From: Streptomyces apocyni
GTDB lineage: Bacteria; Actinomycetota; Actinomycetes; Streptomycetales; Streptomycetaceae
NCBI RefSeq assembly: GCF_009739465.1
Contig: NZ_WHOM01000078.1
Coordinates: 598,150 to 662,149, forward strand
Length of the DNA stretch: 64,000 bases
Reading direction: 5' to 3'
In this document: in pieces, positions 1 through 9,478 of the stretch
Position numbering within the stretch: the first letter of the stretch is position 1
Layout of the letters: each line of letters begins with the position of its first letter
Translations under genes and position numbers: made by a program
The notes under the pieces: model-generated
Databases searched by the model: none
The model's input: only the letters and a program-made list of their open reading frames with translations
What the model was told of the DNA's origin: nothing

Positions 1-542
1 CCGGGGCCGACCAGGTAGCCGCCCGCGCCGCGTACGTCGATTCCGGGGGCCAGGCGGCTCGCGGAGTTGGGGATGACGAGGTCGGGCGGGCCGGTGAGCC
101 AGAGGTGGCGGCCGCCGCTGGGGGTGAGGACGACCACGGTGTCGGGGATCGTGAACAGGTGGCGCAGGGCGAGTTCGCGTAGGGCCGTGGAGGTGGATCG
201 GTCGGGCTTGGTGTCGATGTCTATGCCTACGAGGTGGTGTGGGGGCAGACCGCAGGCGATGCCGTAACCCGTGGCCCAGGGGGCGGCGGCGAACAGGTGT
301 CGGATGTGGGCGGGGTCGGTGGTCGCGTCGTACACGCCGTGGCCGGGTCGGCCGCACTCGCCGTGGCAGACGGGGCTCCCCGCCGGGTCGTCGTGGTGGG
401 GCGAGCGGAGCGCGGGCAGCTTGGTGCGGGAGAGCGGGATCACGGCCAGTCCGCGCTCGGCGGCGGAGAGCGCGTGCGCGAGGGCCAGCGTGCTGGTGGG
501 CCGGTCAGGGGGCTGGTCAGGGGGCCGGGCAGGGGTGGCCAT
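1..542 (-). CDS. Bifunctional DNA primase/polymerase (prim-pol) domain protein, 3' part outside window
   Basis: The minus-strand frame is open from an ATG at 540-542 to the window edge, about 180 residues, so only the N-terminal part is seen. It reads like the prim-pol fold of actinobacterial and plasmid replication primases. Early on there is a stretch ending GLAVIPLSRTKLPAL, then a Cys/His-containing segment (VCHGECGRPGHG), the acidic GIDIDTKPD motif expected to hold the metal-binding Asp residues, and TPSGGRHLW, the conserved nucleotide-binding segment. In other families this domain makes primers and extends DNA; in Streptomyces chromosomes its role is not established. No neighbour in the window tells more. 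The gene is single and diverges from the secreted protein at 910. Domain call fairly sure, function inferred. Confidence 0.8.
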   Translation of the reverse strand, partial: MATPARPPDQPPDRPTSTLALAHALSAAERGLAVIPLSRTKLPALRSPHHDDPAGSPVCHGECGRPGHGVYDATTDPAHIRHLFAAAPWATGYGIACGLPPHHLVGIDIDTKPDRSTSTALRELALRHLFTIPDTVVVLTPSGGRHLWLTGPPDLVIPNSASRLAPGIDVRGAGGYLVGP

Positions 543-909
543 GACTTTAGTTTCGCACTTGTGTTCGAAGTCGGGAAGAGGGGTCGGCGTGTCGGGTGCG
601 TGTTGGGTGCGTGCGGGGCGGTTGGGGAGGTTGGCTGAAAATGTGCCGAAACGCTTCGCCTGTTGTGGGGGCGGGAGTTGGGGTGCGGTGCCGGGTCGGG
701 TGGGGGCTGCGGGGTGGAGAAGGAGCTGTGAAGGGGTTTATCGGCTCATCGTCACGCTTGCGAGGGAAAGGTGCTGGGAAGGGTGGTTCGCCGGGGATTC
801 GGTGGGCAACTCTGATCTCGCGACGTCGTGAACATCGCTGAGGCGGTCGGCCAACTGCCTTCGCAAAAGCCGCACTTACCGGCACCTGCCGGTTCTGGAA
901 GGAATTGAC
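543..909. other. Intergenic region between divergent genes, no gene seen
   Basis: This 367-base stretch lies between the divergently read prim-pol gene and the small secreted protein. Open frames here lack ribosome binding sites and give Arg/Gly-rich nonsense. The right end carries a good ribosome binding site (AAGGA, 897-904 area) for the gene at 910. The G-rich left half shows no convincing hairpin. It presumably holds both promoters, but I could not pick a clear -35/-10 pair. Confidence 0.5.
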
Positions 910-1221
910 ATGGCAAGCATCCGTACCGCTCGCGTAATCGCCGTCGCCGCCGCGCTCCCGCTGACAATGGCGCTGTTCTCCGGCGTCGCCTCGGCCGACA
1001 ACGGCGGCTTCGCGAACGACGGATCCAACGTCAGCGTGGCGACCATCACGGGGAGTGGCGTCGGCGGTAGCAACAGCGGCAACTCCGCGACCAACCAACT
1101 AGTGGCCACCGGCTCCGGCGCCTCGAACCAGAACAACAACGCCCAGGTGAACGGCTCCGCCTTCACGGCGATCGACCAGTCGAACGACCTCACCACGGTC
1201 AACTTCACGAACCTCTGGTGA
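910..1221 (+). CDS. Small secreted Asn/Gly/Ser-rich protein of unknown function
   Basis: A 103-residue protein with a clear Sec signal peptide: a basic start (MASIRTAR), a hydrophobic core and a likely signal peptidase site after GVASA. The mature part, about 75 residues, is rich in Asn, Gly, Ser, Thr and Val, with no Cys and phrases such as TGSGASNQNNNAQVNGS and TGSGVGGSNSGN. This looks like a repetitive beta-strand surface protein. It is not a chaplin (no Cys pair or chaplin motif) and I do not recognise rodlin features. GGAAGGA lies just upstream of ATG 910, and a 15-bp hairpin terminator follows at 1275-1309, so it is a single-gene unit. It may be a cell-surface or matrix protein, but function is unknown. 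Confidence 0.8.
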   Translation: MASIRTARVIAVAAALPLTMALFSGVASADNGGFANDGSNVSVATITGSGVGGSNSGNSATNQLVATGSGASNQNNNAQVNGSAFTAIDQSNDLTTVNFTNLW

Positions 1222-1274
1222 GGCGGGGCCTTCGGGGAGCACCCGGAGGTCGCTCCAAAGGGGTGGTGTGAGGG

Positions 1275-1309
1275 CCTGCGCGGCGGCACGAACTGTGCCG
1301 CCGCGCAGG
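1275..1309 (+). terminator. Strong hairpin terminator after the small secreted protein gene
   Basis: A perfect 15-bp stem (CCTGCGCGGCGGCAC at 1275-1289 with its complement at 1295-1309) closes a GAACT loop 53 bases after the stop codon at 1221. There is no U-tract, as usual for Streptomyces terminators. Confidence 0.8.
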
Positions 1310-1377
1310 TGCGTTCGGGGGCATGCTCGGGGGCGTGATGTGGGGTGTGTTCGGGTCGGGGGATGTGCCTTGTGACC

Positions 1378-1410
1378 TTGACACCGCTGGGGATCTGACG
1401 GACAGTCAGA
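1378..1410 (+). promoter_or_regulatory. Candidate promoter and TetR-type operator of the igr-like operon
   Basis: A TTGACA hexamer at 1378-1383 is followed by a perfect palindrome TCTGACGGACAGTCAGA at 1394-1410 (6-bp arms, 5-base spacer). The palindrome would lie in the promoter spacer and -10 zone, about 35 bases before the GTG start of the first acyl-CoA dehydrogenase at 1446. Such placement suits a repressor responding to an acyl-CoA ligand. No matching repressor gene is adjacent in the window; this is inference from the symmetry. Confidence 0.5.
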
Positions 1411-1445
1411 AACCCGTTCGTATGAGGTCCAGGGAGGCCGCCGCC

Positions 1446-2615
1446 GTGTACCTCGCCCCCACCGAGCGCCAGCGCCAGCTGCGCGCCGAACTCCGCGCGT
1501 ACTTCCGCGAGGTGCTGCCGCGCGACCGCGCCGCCCCATACGCCGACGATCCAGCCGAACAGCGCCGACTGCTGCTGCGCATCGGCGCGGACGGCTGGCT
1601 CGGGCTCGGCTGGCCTGTCGCGTACGGGGGCCAGGGGCGCGGCCCCGACGAGCAGTTCGTCTTCTTCGACGAGGCCTACCGCGCGGGTGCGCCGGTCTCG
1701 ATGGTGACCCTGAACACCGTGGGCCCGACCCTCATGAAGTACGGGAGTGAGCAGCAGAAGGCGTACTTCCTGCCGCGCATCCTCAGCGGCGAGATCGTCT
1801 TCGCGATCGGCTACAGCGAGCCGTCGGCGGGCACCGATCTGGCCTCGCTCCGTACCCGTGCCGTACGGGATCACCAGGACTGGCTGGTTGACGGGCAGAA
1901 GGTCTTCACCTCCAACGCGCAGAACGCCGACTGGATCTGGCTGGCCTGCCGCACCGACCCCGAGGCACCCAAGCACCAGGGCATCTCGATCATCCTGGTG
2001 CCGACCGACGCGTCCGGGTTCTCGTGGACACCGATCGAGACCGTGGGCGGCCAGCTGACGACGGCCACGTACTACGACTCCATCCGGGTGCCCGCCGCGA
2101 ACCTGGTCGGTGCGGAACACGGCGGCTGGGAGCTCATCACCAACCAGCTCAACCACGAGCGGGTGGCCCTGGCGGCGATCGGTATGCAGGCCGAGGACGT
2201 GTACGCGAGCGCGCTGGCCTTCGCCCGTACGCCCGACCCGGTGACGGGGTGGCGGCCGGTTGACGCGCCGTGGGTGCGGGCCCGGCTGGCTGAGGTGCAT
2301 GCCCGGCTGGCGGCGACCCGCCTGCTGAGCTGGCGCCTGGTGGGGGACGTGGGCGCCGGGACGCTGACGCCCGGCGACGCGAGCGGCGTGAAGTTCCTGA
2401 GCACCGAGTCGGCCGTCGAGGTGTACCGCATGTGCCAGGAGGTGGTCGGGGACGCGGGGTTGGTGCGGGCCGGGTCGCCGGGGGCTTTTGGGGACGGGGA
2501 GTTGGAGCGGATGAACAGGGCGGCGCAGATCAACACCTTCGGGGGCGGGGTGAGCGAGGTGCAGCGCGAGATCGTGGCGACGGCACGGCTCGGGATGAGG
2601 AGAGTGCGGCGGTGA
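1446..2615 (+). CDS. Acyl-CoA dehydrogenase, ChsE2/FadE29-like subunit
   Basis: A 389-residue flavoprotein of the acyl-CoA dehydrogenase family, which introduces a trans-2 double bond into an acyl-CoA with FAD. The N-terminal helical domain is followed by the substrate/FAD-binding stretch GYSEPSAGTDLASL and WLVDGQKVFTSNAQ. The C-terminal helical domain ends with GGGVSEVQREIVATARLG. I chose GTG 1446 because AGGGAGG lies 8 bases upstream; a longer frame to 1323 has no ribosome binding site. The stop overlaps the next start (GTGA). With the genes at 2612, 3621, 4733 and 5173 it forms a coupled operon like chsE1-chsE2-chsH2-chsH1-ltp2 of Mycobacterium tuberculosis. It is expected to pair with the dehydrogenase at 3621 as an alpha2-beta2 enzyme; the true substrate in this organism is unknown. 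Confidence 0.88.
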   Translation: MYLAPTERQRQLRAELRAYFREVLPRDRAAPYADDPAEQRRLLLRIGADGWLGLGWPVAYGGQGRGPDEQFVFFDEAYRAGAPVSMVTLNTVGPTLMKYGSEQQKAYFLPRILSGEIVFAIGYSEPSAGTDLASLRTRAVRDHQDWLVDGQKVFTSNAQNADWIWLACRTDPEAPKHQGISIILVPTDASGFSWTPIETVGGQLTTATYYDSIRVPAANLVGAEHGGWELITNQLNHERVALAAIGMQAEDVYASALAFARTPDPVTGWRPVDAPWVRARLAEVHARLAATRLLSWRLVGDVGAGTLTPGDASGVKFLSTESAVEVYRMCQEVVGDAGLVRAGSPGAFGDGELERMNRAAQINTFGGGVSEVQREIVATARLGMRRVRR

Positions 2616-3619
2616 GCGGGGAGCGGGCGTCCGAGGGAGGGCTGTATGAGCGGCTGAGGGCGTACGAGGGGCGGGTCGCGGTCGCGGCGGGGCGCGGCAA
2701 GGATCCGGTCAACGAGGCGATGATCCGGCACTGGTGTGAGGCGATGGGCGATGCGCACCCCGGCTATACGGGGCCGGACGCCGTCGCGCCGCCGACCATG
2801 CTGCAGGCCTGGACGATGGGCGGCCTCTCGGGGCATGCGGGCCAGCATGGACGTGCGGGGCAGCATGGACGTGCGGCGCAGCATGGACGTGCGGGGCAGG
2901 CGACGGGGTCGGCACGCTCAGCCGCGTACGAGGAGCTGACCGCGCTGCTGGACGGCGCTGGGTACACCTCGGTGGTCGCGACCGACTGTGAGCAGGAGTA
3001 TCTGCGGCCGCTGCGCGTCGGAGACGAGATCACCTTCGACGCGGTGATCGAGTCGGTCTCGGAGCAGAAGACCACCAAGCTGGGGACGGGCCACTTCGTC
3101 ACGACCCGGATGGATGTGCGCGCGGGCGGCGAGCTGGCGGGCACCCATCGCTTCCGGATTCTCAAGTACGCGCCCGCGCACAGGAAACTGAAGGACAAAA
3201 GGCCCCGGCCGGTGGTCAATCGGGACAACGAAGGGTTCTGGGACGGCGTGCGGCAGCACCAGCTGCTGATCCAGCGGTGCGCGGAGTGCTCGGTCCTGCG
3301 GTTCCCCTGGCTGCCGGGGTGCAACGCGTGTGGCGCGCAGGAGTGGGACACGGTCGAGGCGCGCGGCGAAGGAACCGTCTACTCGTATGTGGTGATGCAC
3401 CATCCGCCGTTCGCGGGTTTCACGGCTTCTGATCATGCCGCTGGCGCGGCGGGTCCGTACGCGGTCGGGCTGATCGAGCTGGTGGAGGGCGTACGGATGG
3501 TCAGCAACGTCGTCGGCGTACCGGCCGACAAGGTGCGGATCGGGATGCCGGTGCGGCTGGAGTTCCTGCGGGTGGACGACGACGTGGAGCTTCCGGTCTT
3601 CCGAGGAGGTGAGGGCTGA
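2612..3619 (+). CDS. MaoC-like dehydratase N-domain fused to DUF35 zinc-ribbon/OB domain (ChsH2-like)
   Basis: A 335-residue two-domain protein. Residues about 10-190 form a MaoC/hot-dog fold typical of the non-catalytic half of enoyl-CoA hydratases. From about 215 a DUF35 module carries a four-Cys zinc ribbon (CAEC...CNAC) and an OB fold. This arrangement is that of ChsH2 (Rv3542c), whose N-domain pairs with ChsH1 and whose DUF35 domain docks the thiolase-fold aldolase Ltp2. Both partners are encoded downstream (4733 and 5173). GTG 2612 overlaps the previous stop by 4 bases. Odd feature: an insertion around residues 75-95 built from 18-base tandem repeats, giving repeated QHGRAG units absent from what I know of the family. 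Confidence 0.87.
   Translation: MSGERASEGGLYERLRAYEGRVAVAAGRGKDPVNEAMIRHWCEAMGDAHPGYTGPDAVAPPTMLQAWTMGGLSGHAGQHGRAGQHGRAAQHGRAGQATGSARSAAYEELTALLDGAGYTSVVATDCEQEYLRPLRVGDEITFDAVIESVSEQKTTKLGTGHFVTTRMDVRAGGELAGTHRFRILKYAPAHRKLKDKRPRPVVNRDNEGFWDGVRQHQLLIQRCAECSVLRFPWLPGCNACGAQEWDTVEARGEGTVYSYVVMHHPPFAGFTASDHAAGAAGPYAVGLIELVEGVRMVSNVVGVPADKVRIGMPVRLEFLRVDDDVELPVFRGGEG
2847..2901 (+). repeat. Tandem 18-base repeat inside the ChsH2-like gene
   Basis: Three near-identical copies of CAGCATGGACGTGCGGGG run in frame and encode GQHGRAGQHGRAAQHGRAG. Because the unit is a multiple of three, copy-number change would not break the frame. It falls in a loop region of the MaoC-like domain. Confidence 0.8.
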
Positions 3620-3620
3620 C

Positions 3621-4736
3621 ATGGACTTCACCCCCACGCGGGAGCAGGCGGCGGCGCGGGACCTCGCGGCCCAGATCTTCGGCGACCTCTCGACGCCCGA
3701 GCGGCTGGCGGCGGCCGGGACGAGCACCGACCCCGAACTGTGGAAGGCGCTGTGCGAGGCCGGGCTCACGGCCGCCGTGGCGGAGGACGAGGTCGGGCTG
3801 CTCGGCCTGGTGCTGATGCTGGAGGAACAGGGGCGGACCACGGCGCAGGTGCCGTTCGCCGCGAGCTGTGTGTACGGCGTGCTCGCGGTCGGTGCGCAGG
3901 GTTCGGCTGAGCAGCGGGAGCGGCTGCTGCCGGGGTTCCTGGACGGTACGGCGGTCGCCACGGGAGCGATTCCGGCCCGTCGTGGCGGAGGCGGTGGTGG
4001 TGGCGGTGGCAGTGGCACCGTACGGGTTGACGACGGCGGGCTGTTGACCGGCGTGGTGGGCCCGGTGCCGTGGCTGCGGGATGCCACGCATGTGCTGGTG
4101 GCGGCGGCTGACCAGAGCCTGTGGATGGTACGGGTCGCCGACGCGGCGCCGGCGCCGGAGCCGGAGCCGGTGGAGCTGACGGCGCCCTGGTCGGGCGGGC
4201 GGCTGGTGCTGGCGGGCACCCCTGGTGAGCGGCTGGGCGGGGCGCTCGCCGAGCGGGAGGAGGCAGAGGCGGGCGCCGCGTACGAGGCGGTGCTCGCCGA
4301 TGCCCGTACCGCCTTCGCCGGGCTGCAGGCCGGGGTGTGCGCGGGGTCGCTGGCCCGCGCGGTTGAACACACCTCGACCCGCGAGCAGTTCGGGAAGCCG
4401 CTCGCCGCGAGGCAGGCGGTCCTGCTGCGGGCCGCCGACGCCCATATGGACACCGAGGCGATACGTGTCACGGCGTACGAGGCCGCCTGGCGCAGGGACG
4501 AGGGCCTCAGGCACAGCGCCGCCGCGCTGACCGCGGCCTGGTGGGCGTCGGAGGCGGGCAAGCGCGTGGTGCACGCGGGCCAGCATCTGCACGGCGGTAC
4601 GGGGGCCGACCTGGACCATCCCGTGCATCGGCACTTTCTGTGGGGGAGGCAGCTGGACGCGTACCTCGGGTGTGGGTCCGAAGTGCTGGAGGAGCTGGGT
4701 CAGTTGATCGCAACGAACGGGGAGGAGCCGGTATGA
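3621..4736 (+). CDS. Acyl-CoA dehydrogenase, ChsE1/FadE28-like subunit
   Basis: A 371-residue acyl-CoA dehydrogenase family protein, the likely partner of the enzyme at 1446. The C-terminal FAD-contact motif REQFGKPLAARQAV (about residues 255-268) and HLHGGTGADLDHP are clear. The middle domain is weaker and carries a glycine run, RRGGGGGGGGGSG (about residues 118-130), coded by GGC/GGT repeats. In the mycobacterial ChsE1-ChsE2 heterotetramer only part of the active sites are complete, which fits one poorly conserved subunit. ATG 3621 follows GAGGAGGTGAGG and starts 1 base after the previous stop. The stop overlaps the next gene (ATGA). Function in side-chain beta-oxidation is by analogy. Confidence 0.87.
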   Translation: MDFTPTREQAAARDLAAQIFGDLSTPERLAAAGTSTDPELWKALCEAGLTAAVAEDEVGLLGLVLMLEEQGRTTAQVPFAASCVYGVLAVGAQGSAEQRERLLPGFLDGTAVATGAIPARRGGGGGGGGGSGTVRVDDGGLLTGVVGPVPWLRDATHVLVAAADQSLWMVRVADAAPAPEPEPVELTAPWSGGRLVLAGTPGERLGGALAEREEAEAGAAYEAVLADARTAFAGLQAGVCAGSLARAVEHTSTREQFGKPLAARQAVLLRAADAHMDTEAIRVTAYEAAWRRDEGLRHSAAALTAAWWASEAGKRVVHAGQHLHGGTGADLDHPVHRHFLWGRQLDAYLGCGSEVLEELGQLIATNGEEPV

Positions 4737-5176
4737 AGGGCGCGCCGCCGCCGGTACGTGTACCGGTACGTGCAGGGGACGAGCTGCCGCCGCTCACGAT
4801 CGAGATCACCCGGCTGCTGATCGTCTCCGGAGCCATCGCCTCACGCGACTACCAGGATGTGCACCACGACGCCGCGGCAGCCGTCGAAAAGGGCTCCCCC
4901 GACATCTTCATGAACATCCTCACCACCAACGGCCTGGTCGGCCGGTACATCACCGACCACTTCGGCCCCCGCTCCGTCCTCCGGAAGGTGGCCATCCGCC
5001 TGGGAGCGCCGAACTACCCCGGAGACACCATGGTGTTGACGGGAACGGTCACCCACATCGAAGGGGACGCCGTCCAGGTGAAGGTCATCGGCGTCAATGC
5101 CATCGGGCGGCACGTCACCGGCACGGTCACCGTCATCGTCGACCAGGCAGCTGACCAGGGGACGGGGGCCGTATGA
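4733..5176 (+). CDS. MaoC family enoyl-CoA hydratase subunit, ChsH1-like
   Basis: A 147-residue single hot-dog domain protein. It carries SRDYQDVHHD, in which Asp and His are spaced five residues apart as in the hydratase 2 motif, so this is the catalytic half expected to hydrate an enoyl-CoA with the ChsH2-like protein at 2612. The start is ATG 4733, overlapping the previous stop by 4 bases; a longer frame upstream lies wholly inside the dehydrogenase gene. The downstream ltp2-like gene also overlaps by 4 bases, so the five genes are almost surely translated from one message. The family assignment is firm, the substrate inferred. Confidence 0.87.
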   Translation: MKGAPPPVRVPVRAGDELPPLTIEITRLLIVSGAIASRDYQDVHHDAAAAVEKGSPDIFMNILTTNGLVGRYITDHFGPRSVLRKVAIRLGAPNYPGDTMVLTGTVTHIEGDAVQVKVIGVNAIGRHVTGTVTVIVDQAADQGTGAV

Positions 5177-6339
5177 GCGTCCGCGGACGGGACTCACTCG
5201 GCGGCAAGGCCGCCATCGTCGGCATCGGGGCCACCGAGTTCTCCAAGGACTCGGGCCGCAGCGAGCTGAAGCTGGCGGTCGAGGCGGTACGGGCCGCCCT
5301 GGACGACGCGGGGCTCGTGCCGGGCGACGTAGACGGCATGGTGACCTTCACGATGGACACCAGCCCGGAGATCACCGTCGCCCAGGCGGCGGGGATGGGC
5401 GAGCTCTCCTTCTTCTCGCGGGTCCACTACGGCGGCGGCGCGGCCTGCGCCACCGTCCAGCAGGCGGCGCTCGCCGTCGCCTCCGGGATCGCCGAGGTCG
5501 TCGTCTGCTACCGGGCGTTCAACGAGCGCTCCGGACGTCGCTTCGGCTCCGGGGTGCGGCACCGCGAGCCGTCGGCCGAGGGCGCCGCGCTCGGCTGGAT
5601 GCTGCCGTTCGGACTGCTGACCCCGGCGTCCTGGGTCGCCATGGCGGCGCAGCGCTACCTGCACACGTACGGGCTGACGCCGGAGGCGTTCGGGCAGGTC
5701 GCCGTCCTGGACCGGCGGTACGCGGCGACCAACCCGGCCGCGTACTTCCACGGCAGACCGATCACCCTCGCCGATCACGCGGCCTCCCGCTGGATCGCCG
5801 AGCCGCTGCGGCTGCTCGACTGCTGCCAGGAGACGGACGGCGGGCAGGCGCTGGTGGTCACCTCGCTGGAACGGGCCCGGGACCTGCCGCGCCGACCCGC
5901 TGTGATCACCGCCGCCGCGCAGGGCGCGGGCCGGGCCCAGGAGCAGATGACCAGCTTCTACCGGGACGACCTCAGTGGGCTGCCGGAGATGGGCGTGGTC
6001 GCGCGGCAGCTGTGGCGGACCTCCGGGCTGACGCCTGGCGAGATCGATGTCGGCATCCTCTATGACCACTTCACGCCTTTTGTGCTGATGCAGTTGGAGG
6101 AGTTCGGCTTCTGCGGCCCTGGCGAGGCCGCGGACTTCGTCGCGGCCGACGCGCTGCCGCTCAACACGCACGGGGGGCAGCTCGGCGAGGCGTATCTGCA
6201 CGGGATGAACGGCATCGCGGAAGCCGTCCGGCAGGTGCGCGGGAGCGCGGTGAACCAGATTCCGGGCGCGTCCACCGTGCTGGTCACCGCGGGTACGGGG
6301 GTTCCCACGTCGGGCCTCATCCTGCGGGAGGACCGCTGA
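5173..6339 (+). CDS. Thiolase-fold lipid-transfer protein / aldolase, Ltp2-like
   Basis: A 388-residue member of the SCP2/thiolase-like family. It begins GKAAIVGIGATEFSKDSGRS, typical of non-condensing thiolase homologues, and has the C-terminal NTHGGQLGEAYLHGMNGI segment of this group. In M. tuberculosis, Ltp2 with the DUF35 domain of ChsH2 performs the retro-aldol cleavage that removes the last three side-chain carbons of cholesterol. The same partner is encoded here at 2612. ATGA overlap with the previous gene. It is the last gene of the operon; a small hairpin at 6400-6416 follows. I infer a side-chain or branched acyl substrate, not proven to be a sterol. Confidence 0.87.
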   Translation: MSVRGRDSLGGKAAIVGIGATEFSKDSGRSELKLAVEAVRAALDDAGLVPGDVDGMVTFTMDTSPEITVAQAAGMGELSFFSRVHYGGGAACATVQQAALAVASGIAEVVVCYRAFNERSGRRFGSGVRHREPSAEGAALGWMLPFGLLTPASWVAMAAQRYLHTYGLTPEAFGQVAVLDRRYAATNPAAYFHGRPITLADHAASRWIAEPLRLLDCCQETDGGQALVVTSLERARDLPRRPAVITAAAQGAGRAQEQMTSFYRDDLSGLPEMGVVARQLWRTSGLTPGEIDVGILYDHFTPFVLMQLEEFGFCGPGEAADFVAADALPLNTHGGQLGEAYLHGMNGIAEAVRQVRGSAVNQIPGASTVLVTAGTGVPTSGLILREDR

Positions 6340-6542
6340 GGGCCGCTGGAGCGCCCGGTGGTGAACCGCCGGTGCCCGCACCCTGATCGCGGGTCGATAT
6401 CAGGGGACACCCCTGAGGGCCGGGGGACGCCTCCTCCACCCTTGGGAGGTGGGGCTACCGCCCCTCGTACAACCTGAGGCGGACACCGCTTCAGGACCTG
6501 CGGCCGATCCGCTGAGGTAGGGGGCGCTTCTAGCGTAGAGCC

Positions 6543-7085
6543 ATGACCACGCCTGTCTGCACCAGCGCATCCAAGGCCACGACGAGGCCCGCCTACCCCT
6601 CGTTCGCCTCGTATATGCGGGCCCGCCAGCCCGTGCTGCTGCGTACCGCGCGCTCGCTGACCGCCAACCCCAGCGATGCCGAGGACCTGTTGCAGACAGC
6701 CCTCACCAAGACCTACGTCGCATGGGAACGGATCGAGGACCACCGCGCCCTCGACGGCTATGTGCGCCGGGCCCTGCTCAACACGCGCACCTCACAGTGG
6801 CGCAAGCGCAAGGTGGACGAGTTCGCCTGTGACGAGCTGCCGGAGCCGGACCCGGTGCCGGTGGCCGACCCGGCTGAGCAGCAGGTTCTCCGGGACGCCA
6901 TGTGGCGCGCGATCATGAGGCTGCCCGCCCGGCAGCGGGCGATGGTCGTCCTGCGGTACTACGAGGACCTGAGCGAGGCGCAGACCGCCGAGGTGCTCGG
7001 CGTCTCCGTCGGTACGGTCAAGAGCGCGGTCTCCCGGGCGCTCGGCAAGCTGCGCGAGGACCCGGAGCTGCGCCCCGTTCGCTAA
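6543..7085 (+). CDS. ECF RNA polymerase sigma factor, SigE family
   Basis: A 180-residue extracytoplasmic-function sigma factor. Region 2 spans about residues 20-85, with NPSDAEDLLQTALTKTYVAW and the DNA-melting helix. Region 4 spans about 120-175 with LPARQRAMVVLRYYEDLSEAQ and the recognition helix around GVSVGTVKSAVSRALGKLR. There is no adjacent anti-sigma gene: the neighbours are the thiolase-like gene upstream and an acyl-CoA ligase 144 bases downstream, both on the same strand. The start at ATG 6543 has only a weak ribosome binding site. Its regulon and signal cannot be told from the sequence. Confidence 0.88.
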   Translation: MTTPVCTSASKATTRPAYPSFASYMRARQPVLLRTARSLTANPSDAEDLLQTALTKTYVAWERIEDHRALDGYVRRALLNTRTSQWRKRKVDEFACDELPEPDPVPVADPAEQQVLRDAMWRAIMRLPARQRAMVVLRYYEDLSEAQTAEVLGVSVGTVKSAVSRALGKLREDPELRPVR

Positions 7086-7160
7086 CTATCAGCGCCTTTG
7101 CCCCCATTTTCCGGGCGGGCAGATTTAACGAATCCCTTTCTCGTCCTCTCCTTCTAGTGA

Positions 7161-7176
7161 CATACCAAGTGGTATG
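7161..7176. promoter_or_regulatory. 16-bp palindromic operator candidate upstream of the acyl-CoA ligase
   Basis: CATACCAAGTGGTATG has 7-bp perfect arms with a 2-base centre and lies 52 bases before the ligase start at 7229. Symmetry and place suggest a TetR- or FadR-like repressor site; the regulator is not identified. Confidence 0.5.
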
Positions 7177-7228
7177 CGGTGAGAATCGGCGCAACCCTAC
7201 TGCTCCGTAGCGCCCCCGGGAGGACGCC

Positions 7229-8876
<1,648 letters not shown>

Positions 8877-8893
<17 letters not shown>

Positions 8894-9464
8894 GCCATCG
8901 GCGCAGGAGTTTGCTGATGGTCGGCATGGCCACATAGGTCATCAGGGTGCTGAACAGGACGGCGAACACCGCCGTCCGCAGCACCAGCGGAAGACCCGTG
9001 AGGTGCGGACCGAGCACCGCGTTGCCGAGCAGCGAGATCGGGAAGATGGCCAGTCCTGAGCTGATGGCCATCTTCCAGCGCGGCGGCGCGGGCCGGGCCG
9101 AGCCCGGCTTGGCGAACCACGTTTCCATGCCGGTCAGCTCACGCCGGGCTATCTCCGAGTGGAAGTGGCCCTCGCAGTTGGCGAACCACTCGGCCCGCTC
9201 AGGGGACTCCTGCCACCTTCGCAGCGCCTCCGCGTCCCGGAAACGATGGACGAGGAACCACGGCGCGCCCTCCGCCGACGGCCGGAACAGGCCGTGGCCG
9301 AGGTGCCCGGAGATCGCCGTGGCGGCGTCCAGAATGCCCCGGGCCCACTTCTCGAACGACTCCTCGTAGCCCGGCTCGACTCGACGGGCGATCAGCAGGG
9401 TGACCTCGCCGTTGTCGGCGGGGACGGTGGGGTGCTCGATGGGTTCTCTGGGTTCGGTGCTCAC
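8877..9464 (-). CDS. ABM-domain protein with C-terminal membrane segments
   Basis: A 195-residue protein. Residues about 18-115 look like an antibiotic biosynthesis monooxygenase (dimeric alpha-beta barrel) domain, with VTLLIARRVEPGYEESFEKW and APWFLVHRFRDAEALRRW. The C-terminal 60 residues hold two hydrophobic helices (AISSGLAIFPISLLGNAVLG and the stretch around VLRTAVFAVLFSTLMTYV), so the barrel is tethered to the membrane. This domain pairing is common in actinobacteria; the substrate is unknown and heme or quinone chemistry is only possible. The gene is convergent with the acyl-CoA ligase. parS lies 15 bases upstream of its start. Confidence 0.8.
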
Positions 9465-9478
9465 GGGGGGCCACTCCT

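Noticed and set aside
910..1221. Chaplin or rodlin assignment for the small secreted protein
   Set aside because: No chaplin Cys pair or motif, and the sequence does not follow the rodlin pattern I know.
876..2300. Long minus-strand frames opposite the secreted protein and acyl-CoA dehydrogenase
   Set aside because: Composition (His/Arg/Pro-rich) and lack of motifs mark them as shadows; the plus strand holds clear families.
6400..6416. Small hairpin after the igr-like operon as its terminator
   Set aside because: The stem is only seven base pairs with a 3-base loop; too weak to list as a terminator.
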